A stretch of DNA of 64,000 bases from Bacteriovoracaceae bacterium UBA4097 (lineage in GTDB: Bacteria > Bdellovibrionota > Bacteriovoracia > Bacteriovoracales > Bacteriovoracaceae): positions 7,016-71,015 of the forward strand of contig DFXX01000044.1 of NCBI GenBank assembly GCA_002381765.1, in the 5' to 3' direction. Below are positions 26,986 through 34,632 of this stretch, in pieces (positions within the stretch are counted from its first letter, which is position 1; each line of letters opens with the position of its first letter). The notes below the pieces were generated by a model. That model saw only the letters and a list, made by a program, of their open reading frames with translations. It was not told where the DNA came from and searched no databases. The translations under genes were made by a program, and so were the position numbers.

Positions 26986-27099
26986 CTGAAAATATTTAAA
27001 AACTTGGTTTTAGCTGCCCTGGCCTTAGTAGTGAGCTTTTTTATAACCTTCTTTTATGGATATAAAAAAAATGCTATCAGTTTGGATCCAATAAGATAA
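26986..27099 (+). other. Possible 37-codon membrane mini-ORF, unproven
   Basis: In the 475-base gap 26890-27364 one frame reads KIFKNLVLAALALVVSFF and continues ITFFYGYKKNAISLDPIR before a stop. It looks like a single-helix membrane peptide. It has no ATG (CTG 26986 or TTG 27004 would be needed) and no clear ribosome-binding site, so it may be a remnant. Confidence 0.25.
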
Positions 27100-27110
27100 G
27101 AATAAAGGAT

Positions 27111-27263
27111 ATGTCAATGGCAGACATGATGATGAATGCTTTGAGGGTGTTCTCTATTATGAGTTTAGGATGGATCTTAATGAAGAAGGCACGCACTTTT
27201 TTAGCCGAGATAGTATCCCATACCTCTTTTCGTCTTGCATATCGGGCAATAACTTTAACCTAA
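27111..27263 (+). pseudogene. Fragment of a DASS transporter C-terminus (fossil)
   Basis: A 50-codon frame whose residues 8-25 (MNALRVFSIMSLGWILMK) align with the extreme C-terminus of the DASS protein at 5427-6866 (MNAFGVISVMTLGWVLMK): 12 of 18 identical by hand. The preceding ADMM matches KDMV. The rest of a transporter is absent. It starts with ATG and has AAAGGA upstream, so it could still be translated, but it is best read as a remnant. Confidence 0.55.
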
Positions 27264-27331
27264 TATTTGGTAACTACAATTACAGTACGGTGTTATTCAG
27301 CCCTCGCCTTCAGTGACTTGATAGGCTAGTT

Positions 27332-27353
27332 GGGGAGAAGAGCTCTTCTCCCC
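27332..27353. terminator. Perfect 22-bp GC-rich palindrome, terminator-like
   Basis: Arms GGGGAGAAGAG and CTCTTCTCCCC are perfectly complementary with no loop bases to spare. It lies directly downstream of the lipoprotein gene (stop at 27365). The T-run on the minus strand comes before the stem rather than after it, so it may act as an RNA 3' stabiliser or pause more than a classic terminator. Confidence 0.55.
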
Positions 27354-27364
27354 CAGAAAAAAAA

Positions 27365-28387
27365 CTAAGGACGATTTAGAAGATCACGGATGTCAATATC
27401 ATTCAAATAGGTCGTATTCCAGGCGGGAGACCCGGATTGCCCGAGGAGATTACTATCCGGAACAAGGGCGGTTGCAGGAGCACTTGGGTTAAGTGGGTCA
27501 TCACAAGAATGAGTCCCAATGCTGGGCAGAGCACCTTTATAGTTAGTAGCGCAGACTCTTTCCTCTCCTGAGCTACTGCCAAATCCAATTGCATCTAGAT
27601 TGGCACCTATGTTCGGAGAATAAACGTACTCTAAAAAGGTACCTGAAGTGACAGGTGTATCATCAAGAGTCTTGGCCGAGACCGAGACATAAGATGAGCC
27701 GCCATAATTTGTAATGCCGGTCAAATCAAAGTCACTCCCTCCCGATGATTTGAAACTGGCCATAGTTCGGTAGTCGGAACCGAAGACTTCCGCAAACTGC
27801 AGTTTCGTTGACCCTGAGCCCGTATCAATCTCATAGTAGGCTTCAAATAGTACCTTATCAGAAGCATTCACTGTGCCCGAGCTTAAAAGATGTATCGTTT
27901 GCTTATTTCCAACACAGGCAAACTGCATCTCAAGTGAAGGAATGCCATCCGTCTCGATAATTATCTTATGGCTCATGTTAACCATGCCTGACCCAAGATC
28001 GAAGCCCTCTGAACCCACATCTAAAATAAGCTCTGTAACTTTCTGCCCAGGAATAGTAAACGTCCCCGAGGTAGGGATCTCGCTACAATTCGAGATGTCT
28101 TCTCCACTCGCGAGCCGGTTAAAGTTATTAACCTCCTCTTGAACTCGAGAAAGGACGTGTTTCATATGGGCATACTCATCCTTAAATAAGTCGTACTGGT
28201 CCCCAGCGGCAAGTGCTTGAGTGAAAGAGGATGCACGTGCACCCGTCACACAATCCATCTCTCCACATTTCATCTGAGGGGCCTTCAGGATGGTGGTGTA
28301 TCCACCCCCAGAGGAAGAGCCTCCACCACCACCACCGCCACAAGCAGCCAGGGCAAGGGAAATTATGACTAGGGCCAACTTTTTCAT
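27365..28387 (-). CDS. Lipoprotein with Gly-rich N-terminus, unknown function
   Basis: 340 aa from ATG 28387 (GGAG seven bases upstream). The lipobox is LALAAC in MKKLALVIISLALAAC, then a run of Gly and Ser that would tether the domain to the membrane. The body is beta-rich (TFTIPGQKVTELILDVGSEG, KIIIETDGIPSLEMQF) with several Cys. No family is recognised. It is divergent from the response regulator gene at 28540, with an inverted repeat between them. Confidence 0.75.
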   Translation of the reverse strand: MKKLALVIISLALAACGGGGGGGSSSGGGYTTILKAPQMKCGEMDCVTGARASSFTQALAAGDQYDLFKDEYAHMKHVLSRVQEEVNNFNRLASGEDISNCSEIPTSGTFTIPGQKVTELILDVGSEGFDLGSGMVNMSHKIIIETDGIPSLEMQFACVGNKQTIHLLSSGTVNASDKVLFEAYYEIDTGSGSTKLQFAEVFGSDYRTMASFKSSGGSDFDLTGITNYGGSSYVSVSAKTLDDTPVTSGTFLEYVYSPNIGANLDAIGFGSSSGEERVCATNYKGALPSIGTHSCDDPLNPSAPATALVPDSNLLGQSGSPAWNTTYLNDIDIRDLLNRP

Positions 28388-28426
28388 TTTATTCTCCAAT
28401 TAGGTTAAATTACCGCATACTTAATT

Positions 28427-28452
28427 TTCGACTGAGTCGGCCCTAAGTCGAA
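28427..28452. promoter_or_regulatory. Inverted repeat, candidate operator
   Basis: TTCGACT (28427-28433) and AGTCGAA (28446-28452) form perfect 7-bp arms around 12 bases. The site lies between the lipoprotein gene and the divergent response-regulator/kinase genes, a natural place for autoregulation. Confidence 0.45.
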
Positions 28453-28505
28453 TATCAAGTTTTGTTCAAGTTAGCTTAAGATTGCAATTTTCTAGTGACA
28501 ATCGA

Positions 28506-28533
28506 TTGACTTCAAAGCTCAAGATCTTAGAAT
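28506..28533 (+). promoter_or_regulatory. Housekeeping-type promoter, possibly giving a leaderless mRNA
   Basis: TTGACT (28506), 16 bases, TAGAAT (28528-28533): five of six matches to each sigma-70 box. The expected transcription start is at or next to ATG 28540, and no Shine-Dalgarno is seen before that ATG. Confidence 0.5.
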
Positions 28534-28539
28534 TAAACA

Positions 28540-29196
28540 ATGAAATCTCTCCTTATCATTGAAGATGACCTGGATCTGATCCATCAACTGAAGCTAGCGG
28601 CTGAGGATCAATTCAAAGTCTTAACAGCTTCTAAAATCCAAGAAGCAGGAAAGATCATTAAGAATGAACCTCTCGACGGCATCGTTGTGGACTACTATCT
28701 TCCCGATGGGGTGGCCAAAGATCTTCTCTTGAATCTCCCATCATCATCCCGAGGGACTAAGTTTCTTATCATGACCGCGCACGCTCAAAAGTGCATGGCC
28801 ATTGAATGCTTAAACCTGGGCGTCCATGGATTCATAGAGAAGCCATTTTCAAAAAAAAATTTTTTGGAATTTCTCAATAGCCATTTTCCTACCGAAAGCT
28901 GGTTACCCGTGCTATCAATTGAACTTTGCCCCCGCATGCGGACGGCTAAAATCAAGGATCGGGTATACTCGCTCACCGATACAGAATTTTATATCTTGGA
29001 TCACTTCATGAGAAACGAGAACAAGTGGATCTCACGAAACCAGATTATCTCTGACCTCTGGGGAGCAAGTTCCATCTCAAGAAATGCCTTCGATACCCAC
29101 CTATTTAACCTGAAAAACAAGGTCCCTTTCCTCAAAGATGCCATCACCAACTTAAGAGGGCGGGGCTACATCTTTGATCAACAGAAGATTCCATGA
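28540..29196 (+). CDS. OmpR-type response regulator
   Basis: 218 aa. The receiver domain has LLIIEDDLDL, phospho-acceptor Asp in GIVVDYYLPDG, a Thr in LIMTAHA and Lys in GFIEKPFSK. The C-terminal winged helix (YSLTDTEFYILDHFMRN, KNKVPFLKDAITNLRGRGYIF) is the OmpR DNA-binding type. Overlaps the following kinase gene by four bases (ATGA), so they form a two-component pair. Targets unknown; the divergent lipoprotein gene and its own promoter are candidates. Confidence 0.92.
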   Translation: MKSLLIIEDDLDLIHQLKLAAEDQFKVLTASKIQEAGKIIKNEPLDGIVVDYYLPDGVAKDLLLNLPSSSRGTKFLIMTAHAQKCMAIECLNLGVHGFIEKPFSKKNFLEFLNSHFPTESWLPVLSIELCPRMRTAKIKDRVYSLTDTEFYILDHFMRNENKWISRNQIISDLWGASSISRNAFDTHLFNLKNKVPFLKDAITNLRGRGYIFDQQKIP

Positions 29197-30350
29197 GAAA
29201 CGCAGGGCAAACGGCTTTCTGGGCGACCTTCGTCTTTGCGACGATAGGGATCATCGTCACCCTCAGTGAAATTCCTTACATCGAAGAAGATCTACTTTTT
29301 TATGTCTTAGGGAGGATGACAGTCATCGTAGTCCTCTATCCCCTGGCCTATGTCATTAGAAAATCTCCTTACAATTTCATCCCTAAACTCATCCTTATTA
29401 TCTGTATCACGATCTATTGCTGCCTGGGTTACCGCTACGTCCCGATGTACGTTGTGGCCTATACCCAGCTCATCTTCTTTTTCTCTTTCCTTTACCCCAC
29501 AACGAAGAAAGAATTTATTTTACTCTCAACTCTTTTCTACGTTGGATTCGTCACCAACTGCTACCTCGCCTTTGACAGTCTTCCCTACAACCGAGGTGAG
29601 GAGTCGTACCTCGATATCTTCATCACTCCACTTGGATCCAACGCCATTGGCTTCCTCGTCCATAAATTTTTCACAGCTGAAAGGAATATCAAGGAGCACC
29701 TTACTGAGCGCTTCAGTTCACTCGGCAAGATGACCTCCACCATCGTTCATGATCTCAAGGGCAGCCTCGGCACTCCACTCATGATGGTAGAAGCCATTGA
29801 AGAGTCTATGAAAAAGGGGGACCAAAAGTCCACAATTGAAGGTCTCGCTGCTCTAAAGAACAACATTAGCTCTATTGGTAAGATTGTGACAAACCTCAAC
29901 CAACTCAGTAACGTTTCAAATCTAGAGAACCTTCACCAGACCTTTTTATTCTCGGAGTGCCTGGAAGACGCGAAGATAATACTTTCAAAAAAATTATCCC
30001 ACATTACGTTGACCTATTCTGGAGACTGTTCGCTCAAGGGCCCCAAAGACTTATTCACTTCAATCGTTCTCAACCTTCTTATTAACTCATTAGATGAGTT
30101 CTCCTCGGAACACATTTCAGAAGGAAAGATCACCATCAAGGCAAGTCCTACTTCCATCACGTTTTCAGATAATGGACCTGGGTTCCAAACGGATCTAATC
30201 CGAAAGATGAGAGCTGGTGAAATTTTTTCAACTAAGGAGATGGGCTCGGGCCTTGGCCTCTACTTAGTGAGGGAAAGTCTCAAGGCCTTCCAGGCCAAGC
30301 TCGAGATACTCAATTCAGCGACGGGTGGAATGGTTAAGATTACATTTTAA
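29193..30350 (+). CDS. Membrane-bound sensor histidine kinase
   Basis: 385 aa. The first 165 residues hold five or six membrane helices with short loops, so the signal is probably sensed in or at the membrane. HisKA follows with His in TSTIVHDLKGSL, then HATPase with LLINSLDEFSS, SDNGPGF and GSGLGLYLV. It is the partner of the response regulator encoded just before. Its stop lies 44 bases before the first mutM-like attachment repeat, so in an island-free chromosome mutM would follow it directly. Confidence 0.93.
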   Translation: MRNAGQTAFWATFVFATIGIIVTLSEIPYIEEDLLFYVLGRMTVIVVLYPLAYVIRKSPYNFIPKLILIICITIYCCLGYRYVPMYVVAYTQLIFFFSFLYPTTKKEFILLSTLFYVGFVTNCYLAFDSLPYNRGEESYLDIFITPLGSNAIGFLVHKFFTAERNIKEHLTERFSSLGKMTSTIVHDLKGSLGTPLMMVEAIEESMKKGDQKSTIEGLAALKNNISSIGKIVTNLNQLSNVSNLENLHQTFLFSECLEDAKIILSKKLSHITLTYSGDCSLKGPKDLFTSIVLNLLINSLDEFSSEHISEGKITIKASPTSITFSDNGPGFQTDLIRKMRAGEIFSTKEMGSGLGLYLVRESLKAFQAKLEILNSATGGMVKITF

Positions 30351-30394
30351 TGTTATAAAAGTTAGAACTTTCAAATTAACAGGTTAAAAGCTAA

Positions 30395-30414
30395 ATGCCC
30401 GAACTACCCGAAGT
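30395..30414 (+). repeat. Attachment repeat 1 (outer left, mutM 5' end)
   Basis: ATGCCCGAACTACCCGAAGT, identical to the first 20 bases of mutM at 41701. Here the frame leaves mutM immediately (reads MPELPEVFMMAI and stops after 43 codons). It lies 44 bases after the upstream kinase gene, at the original position of mutM. Confidence 0.88.
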
Positions 30415-30489
30415 GTTCATGATGGCCATTGATTCTTGTCTTTTAAATATCTTGAGAGTGAAAGCTTGTCTCTTCTCTATATTCAAATA

Positions 30490-30525
30490 TCCCGATACTT
30501 CCCGAATTTTACCGTTGCTTCACTG
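30490..30525 (+). repeat. Four 10-bp-phased repeats, left arm of module 1
   Basis: CCCGA at 30491 and 30501, ACCGT at 30511 and CACTG at 30521 recur every 10 bases, each preceded by T or TT. The set lies 96 bases from the start of the attachment repeat, as in module 2 (97 bases). Likely recombinase or accessory arm sites. Confidence 0.55.
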
Positions 30526-30559
30526 ATAAAGCGCCATTGGCGTCCTTCATAAGAGTGCC

Positions 30560-30961
30560 TTAACTGTGAATTTTGATCTGATTCAGATATTCACCATTTG
30601 CTTCAAATGAAATAAGAGAATGTTGTCTTATTGTATGCATGGGAATCGTATGGGAACAATCAAACTCAGAAATGATTGGGTACTTACGCGTACCAATGAT
30701 TTCCATAAGAAGCTCATTGAGACCAAACGGTGCCCCTTCGAGTTTGAGGTTCTCAGGCTTCCCCATAATGAGGTCCTCAATTTTATCAAATACTCCCATT
30801 AGCTGAAGTTGACGTAATGATCTTTCTTCTTTCGACAATGGCGCGTCCATTTCTTCGATCAAGAGAACTTTTCCTTGAACATCAGGAAAGTAATCCGTGC
30901 CTGCTGACGACATAAGAGTATTCAAATTGCAGATCAAAATCGGAGCACTGACTTTATTGAA
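30560..30961 (-). pseudogene. C-terminal remnant of an S66 LD-carboxypeptidase
   Basis: The frame matches the C-terminal half of peptidase family S66 (LdcA/MccF): GNL-type start ICNLNTLMSSAGTDYFPD, VLLIEEMDAPLSKEERSLRQL with the active-site Glu region and CSHTIPMHTI with the active-site His. The N-terminal half with the nucleophile Ser is missing; the frame is cut by a TAG at 30962-30964. It would be inactive. The break coincides with a degenerate attachment-like sequence (GAACTACCCTGAGT at 30959). The stretch 30962-31116 shows no other gene. Confidence 0.7.
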
Positions 30962-31116
30962 CTACCCTGAGTCCCCGGCCGTTCATGATTTGAGCTATAT
31001 TGGTATCTGCATGGTTTCTTTCTATTACTTAAGTTTTTTTTAATTTGAAAATGAAGGCTACTAGACCAAAACCAAATCACATTAGCGTCCTATAGGAGCC
31101 AGAACTGTTGTTATGG

Positions 31117-32169
31117 CTAGCAACTAACTCCATAATAAATATCTTCAAAAACAAGCACACCGTTTTTAAAAGACATTTCCACAGCAGGTTCGGCAGACTT
31201 GTCATGATATTCAGAAGGCTTCAAGTACAGCTTGCTATCTATATCTCCAGACATTCCCAACTTCAGCTTTTGAGTTTCAAAAAAATTAATAAAATTTATA
31301 AATTCCTTTATATATTTATATGTAAACTCTTTCTGAATATCCTCACTATAAGCAGAAAAACAAAAGGACTTCATACTTAGCTTGAATTTATTAGAGGTAT
31401 ATGATGAAAGACATTGGAGGTCTTTTCTTACATAGCATTTTTCGAGTTTAGAAAAAGAGTCACTCTCTTTAATTTTTTTCATGAAATCAAGATATTTACT
31501 AATTTTTGATACTTTCTCATCATAAGACTTTTTCTCTCTCAGTTCCTTGGTCCAGATTGTGGGACCTAGGATTTCATTACCAGGTTCAAAATGAATAAAC
31601 ACATTGTCCTTATCCAAGCGAGTTTCGATAATGGTGCGATTTTTATGAGAAGAGATCTTATATGTATTCAAAACTGTGCAATAGTGTTCTTGATATTTAT
31701 TCAAATAACCTAAAAATGCCTGCTTTTCACCAGAACAATCAGTTAGCTCATTTAATGCATACCCAGAAGAGGCCCAATGGCAAATGACTTTCCCATTGGA
31801 TTCAAGCCCTCTAGAACTGAGTTTGTAAATGGGGGGTCCTTCTAATGAGTTATTCCTAAAGAAATTCAAAGACAGATTCGCTGCTTTCGAATTTTTAATT
31901 TTTGATAGATCTAAGAAAACAAAATCGTCTTGATTTCCATTTAGTTCTTGTCGCAGCCCAGTTGGGCTTTCCATTATTCCACATGCTCCTTCAGGGGCAG
32001 TTTTCCAAACTATATCAAGATCATCCTGATCGTATAACGGTTCTAACTTAAATGGTGCAGCTTTTGCCTCGGGAATAATTACAGGTGTATAAGTTGGTTT
32101 GCTTTCAGCGTAGGCTTCATAAGGCCCAAAAATATTTACTACTATAAGTAACAAGAATGAACATCTCAT
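31117..32169 (-). CDS. Exported protein of unknown function, island cargo
   Basis: 350 aa from ATG 32169 (GGAG ten bases upstream). N-terminal signal peptide MRCSFLLLIVVNIFGPYEAYA. The mature part is polar and Lys-rich with about nine Cys, including a final Cys at the C-terminus (YYGVSC). No domain is recognised. It is the only intact gene in module 1 of the mutM island and is strongly AT-rich. Confidence 0.7.
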   Translation of the reverse strand: MRCSFLLLIVVNIFGPYEAYAESKPTYTPVIIPEAKAAPFKLEPLYDQDDLDIVWKTAPEGACGIMESPTGLRQELNGNQDDFVFLDLSKIKNSKAANLSLNFFRNNSLEGPPIYKLSSRGLESNGKVICHWASSGYALNELTDCSGEKQAFLGYLNKYQEHYCTVLNTYKISSHKNRTIIETRLDKDNVFIHFEPGNEILGPTIWTKELREKKSYDEKVSKISKYLDFMKKIKESDSFSKLEKCYVRKDLQCLSSYTSNKFKLSMKSFCFSAYSEDIQKEFTYKYIKEFINFINFFETQKLKLGMSGDIDSKLYLKPSEYHDKSAEPAVEMSFKNGVLVFEDIYYGVSC

Positions 32170-32258
32170 AAAACGTAACTCCAAAATTGATGTATTAATT
32201 GTAAGCTTATAATGAGAATACTTATCTCAAGAAACTTTAATAATTGAGGCTGTGCAAC

Positions 32259-32278
32259 GTGCCAGAACTACCCGAAGT
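32259..32278 (+). repeat. Attachment repeat 2 (junction of the two modules)
   Basis: GTGCCAGAACTACCCGAAGT, 18 of 20 identical to the mutM start. It reads VPELPEVGY and then a stop. It separates module 1 from module 2 and is followed by an arm homologous to that of repeat 1. Confidence 0.85.
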
Positions 32279-32352
32279 GGGTTATTAGCATCTAAGCTCA
32301 ACGTCTTTTCAGGATTTTGTGAGTGAAAACGAGTCTGTTCTCTTCTTTGTGA

Positions 32353-32390
32353 TTTACCGATATTTACTGAAGTTTACCGACGTTTACCAA
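32353..32390 (+). repeat. Four 10-bp-phased TTTACCGA repeats, left arm of module 2
   Basis: TTTACCGA, TTTACTGA, TTTACCGA and TTTACCAA start at 32353, 32363, 32373 and 32383: exactly one helical turn apart. This is typical of cooperative protein binding and probably marks recombinase or excisionase arm sites. Confidence 0.75.
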
Positions 32391-32394
32391 CTGC

Positions 32395-32420
32395 CTCGCC
32401 CCTCTCGCCCCTGAACTTTT
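32395..32420 (+). repeat. Subterminal GC-rich repeat, left end of module 2
   Basis: CTCGCCCCTCTCGCCCCTGA followed by ACTTTT. It is similar to the stretch at 41634-41661 near the right end, in the same orientation. Confidence 0.6.
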
Positions 32421-33564
32421 AATCAAACGTATCCCATTTCACTTTATTATTCGTGTCGAGACTGGCGCAAATAATCCGCTTCAGAAATTTGGGATTACTA
32501 GTAAGCTGCGAAAACTCAATAGGCTTTCCAGAAGTGTATCCGCTGAAAGATTCTTCAGGAGATTGTCTGATCTCTGGCCATTGCTTTCGAGGTTGAATGA
32601 TCAAACTAGGATTGGCCTTCCTCTTTTTCCAGACAGTCTCAAGTTCCATGCTAACAGAACAGATCAAAGACTTTAAGCTACCAAAAAGTCCTGTTAAAGT
32701 TGTCTCCGCAGGTTCACTCAACACTAATGCTTCATCACTATGAAAAGTAGCTTCAATATCTGTTAAATCTGGATGTTGTGCCAAATGCAAAATTGTAGAT
32801 GTTCTTAGAATTGGATATCCAAAGGCATCAACCATCCTTCCTACAGGCTTTGGAGTTAATACATTCATAGTCATCCTTCTTGCACGATGTACAATCATGT
32901 TCCGATATGAGTTTGACCAGGAATTCCAATTTAATGGTCCTGAAGTTGTCATTGTTTTGTCAAGAAACTGCTTGAAACTCCATCTTACTTCATCATTTTC
33001 TTGTTTGATTTTCGACAATTCACGCTGAGCAATTTGAAAGTCAGCTTTCAGAATACTTGTAGGCAATCCCAAGACACCTACGATAGCACCTCCAAGACAG
33101 TCCATAGCTGAACCAACTGACCTTAGAAATCCTGCAACATGCAAATCAATTAAATGTCGATTGTATTCATCAAAGGCACAATCATCTTTCGGAAGGATTG
33201 TATCTATTTGGCCATAGCGATTAAATTTGCAAACATCAGCAAGTCGATTATTTTCCTGATCAACACAAGACTGAAATTGAATTAAGTGCAACTTAGCATC
33301 TAGTAAATTCTTTTCTATCCCTGAGCATACCTGGTAGAGATAATCGCTAATCCATATCCTTCGCTTAATCCCTAATTCTTCAAATTGATCCCACCACTTG
33401 ATTCCATACTTTTGCTCGTCAAAGTCCTTGAAAATTTCTTTTTTAAGTGAATTAAGGGATGTATCAAATACGTCCATGGCTTCTTCAAATCTATTATCCT
33501 CTTCGAAGTTAGCTGGTAGCGGAGGATAAGTTCTGCTTAAATTTGCTTTATCCGAATCTCTCAA
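32419..33564 (-). CDS. Defence-island protein with HEPN-type R-x4-H motif
   Basis: 381 aa starting with TTG at 33564, supported by AAAGGA six bases upstream and no better start. Mostly helical. Residues 221-226 (RNMIVH in NSYRNMIVHRARR) form the R-x4-H signature of HEPN ribonucleases; the preceding residues include helical, amphipathic segments, and the C-terminal third is polar. No family is recognised beyond this motif. It is divergent from the AbiTii gene with a 126-base shared promoter region. Inference: an abortive-infection-type RNase; equally it could be a non-catalytic HEPN-like or unrelated protein. Confidence 0.6.
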   Translation of the reverse strand: MRDSDKANLSRTYPPLPANFEEDNRFEEAMDVFDTSLNSLKKEIFKDFDEQKYGIKWWDQFEELGIKRRIWISDYLYQVCSGIEKNLLDAKLHLIQFQSCVDQENNRLADVCKFNRYGQIDTILPKDDCAFDEYNRHLIDLHVAGFLRSVGSAMDCLGGAIVGVLGLPTSILKADFQIAQRELSKIKQENDEVRWSFKQFLDKTMTTSGPLNWNSWSNSYRNMIVHRARRMTMNVLTPKPVGRMVDAFGYPILRTSTILHLAQHPDLTDIEATFHSDEALVLSEPAETTLTGLFGSLKSLICSVSMELETVWKKRKANPSLIIQPRKQWPEIRQSPEESFSGYTSGKPIEFSQLTSNPKFLKRIICASLDTNNKVKWDTFD

Positions 33565-33690
33565 GGCCGATCCTTTCTTTTTGTGTTAAGCTAATCCTCG
33601 TCTGTGATTTCAGTGGCTTAGCATTGGTGCTTGTTCTTAAAAATTATAAGCGATTCAGATCAAAATGCATAAATTCATCAGAGGTAAAAG

Positions 33691-34620
33691 ATGGGCTTAC
33701 TAAGTGAAATAGAATTTGCGGCAACGGACTCTTCTGTTCCAGTAGTAGATTTACTAAGAAAATGTAAAATTCTTGCTTCTCGATTGAAACATGCTGAGTT
33801 TTCTACTTGGATAAACTCAGAACTGAATGGCTATTCCGACATCACTTTAGTTCCAGAATACCGCCAAATAAAATTTTCTTCACCTATTGGTGATTTCAGT
33901 GGCCCATTTGGAAGCGGCATAAAAAATGCTCCAATACCAGTTTCTGCAATCCCAAAGAAGATCAGAGATTTGGTGACTTCTACAAAAATGCCACAACCCA
34001 TTGCTGAAATTGAAGAACTTTCAAAATCGAAGGGTTCATTAACTCACACTTGGACTGGTGATATGATTGCATTCATGCAGGAAGTGCAAATTTATCAACA
34101 CATGTCTTTGGTACATGCTCACAACTCTGTCTCGCCTGCCATGTTAAAGGGTATTGTTGATACAGTTCGGACACGACTCTTGGATTATGTCTTGGCCATC
34201 CAAACAGAGTCGCCAAATATAGACAATGTAAAACCTAGCGATCCTGCCCCTATTTCTGCTACAGTTTTACATCAAACGTTCAACACTACCATCCTAGGTG
34301 GCCAAGCAAATCTTGGGGGGCAAGCGACACAAGCAACTTCAGGAAACAGTTTTATCAATGTGGATAATTCAGTAAATAAAGTCCTTTCGGATGTAAAGGT
34401 TATCGAACTTCTACAGCAGTTAAAAGACGCCAGTTTGTCTATTCCAGATGAGGATAATGAAGAAGCGACTGATGCACTTACCCGGATCGAAACACAGTTG
34501 CAGAAGACGAAACCAGATGTAGAGAAGATTAAAAACTATCTAGACATTGTTGGCCATGTCGTAAATTTGGCTCCTGTAGCCAACCAACTTTATCAATATA
34601 TAGTTCAACTTCTAAAATAA
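33691..34620 (+). CDS. AbiTii-domain protein
   Basis: 309 aa. The N-terminal 190 residues match the AbiTii pattern seen in phage-defence genes: LLSEIEFAATDSSVPVVDLLRKCKILASRL, then FSTWINSELNGYSD and LVPEYRQI, with GPFGSG further on. A Gln/Gly-rich linker (TTILGGQANLGGQATQATSG) leads to a C-terminal helical domain (about 220-309). GAGG precedes ATG 33691. Related proteins are linked to abortive infection but the mechanism is not settled. It is divergent from the HEPN-motif gene and converges on the HRDC protein gene. Confidence 0.78.
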   Translation: MGLLSEIEFAATDSSVPVVDLLRKCKILASRLKHAEFSTWINSELNGYSDITLVPEYRQIKFSSPIGDFSGPFGSGIKNAPIPVSAIPKKIRDLVTSTKMPQPIAEIEELSKSKGSLTHTWTGDMIAFMQEVQIYQHMSLVHAHNSVSPAMLKGIVDTVRTRLLDYVLAIQTESPNIDNVKPSDPAPISATVLHQTFNTTILGGQANLGGQATQATSGNSFINVDNSVNKVLSDVKVIELLQQLKDASLSIPDEDNEEATDALTRIETQLQKTKPDVEKIKNYLDIVGHVVNLAPVANQLYQYIVQLLK

Positions 34621-34632
34621 GCTTAAAATTTA

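Noticed and set aside
31108..31380. 90-codon open frame on the plus strand in the island
   Set aside because: Antisense to the exported cargo gene; lysine- and phenylalanine-rich composition is that of AT-rich non-coding sequence.
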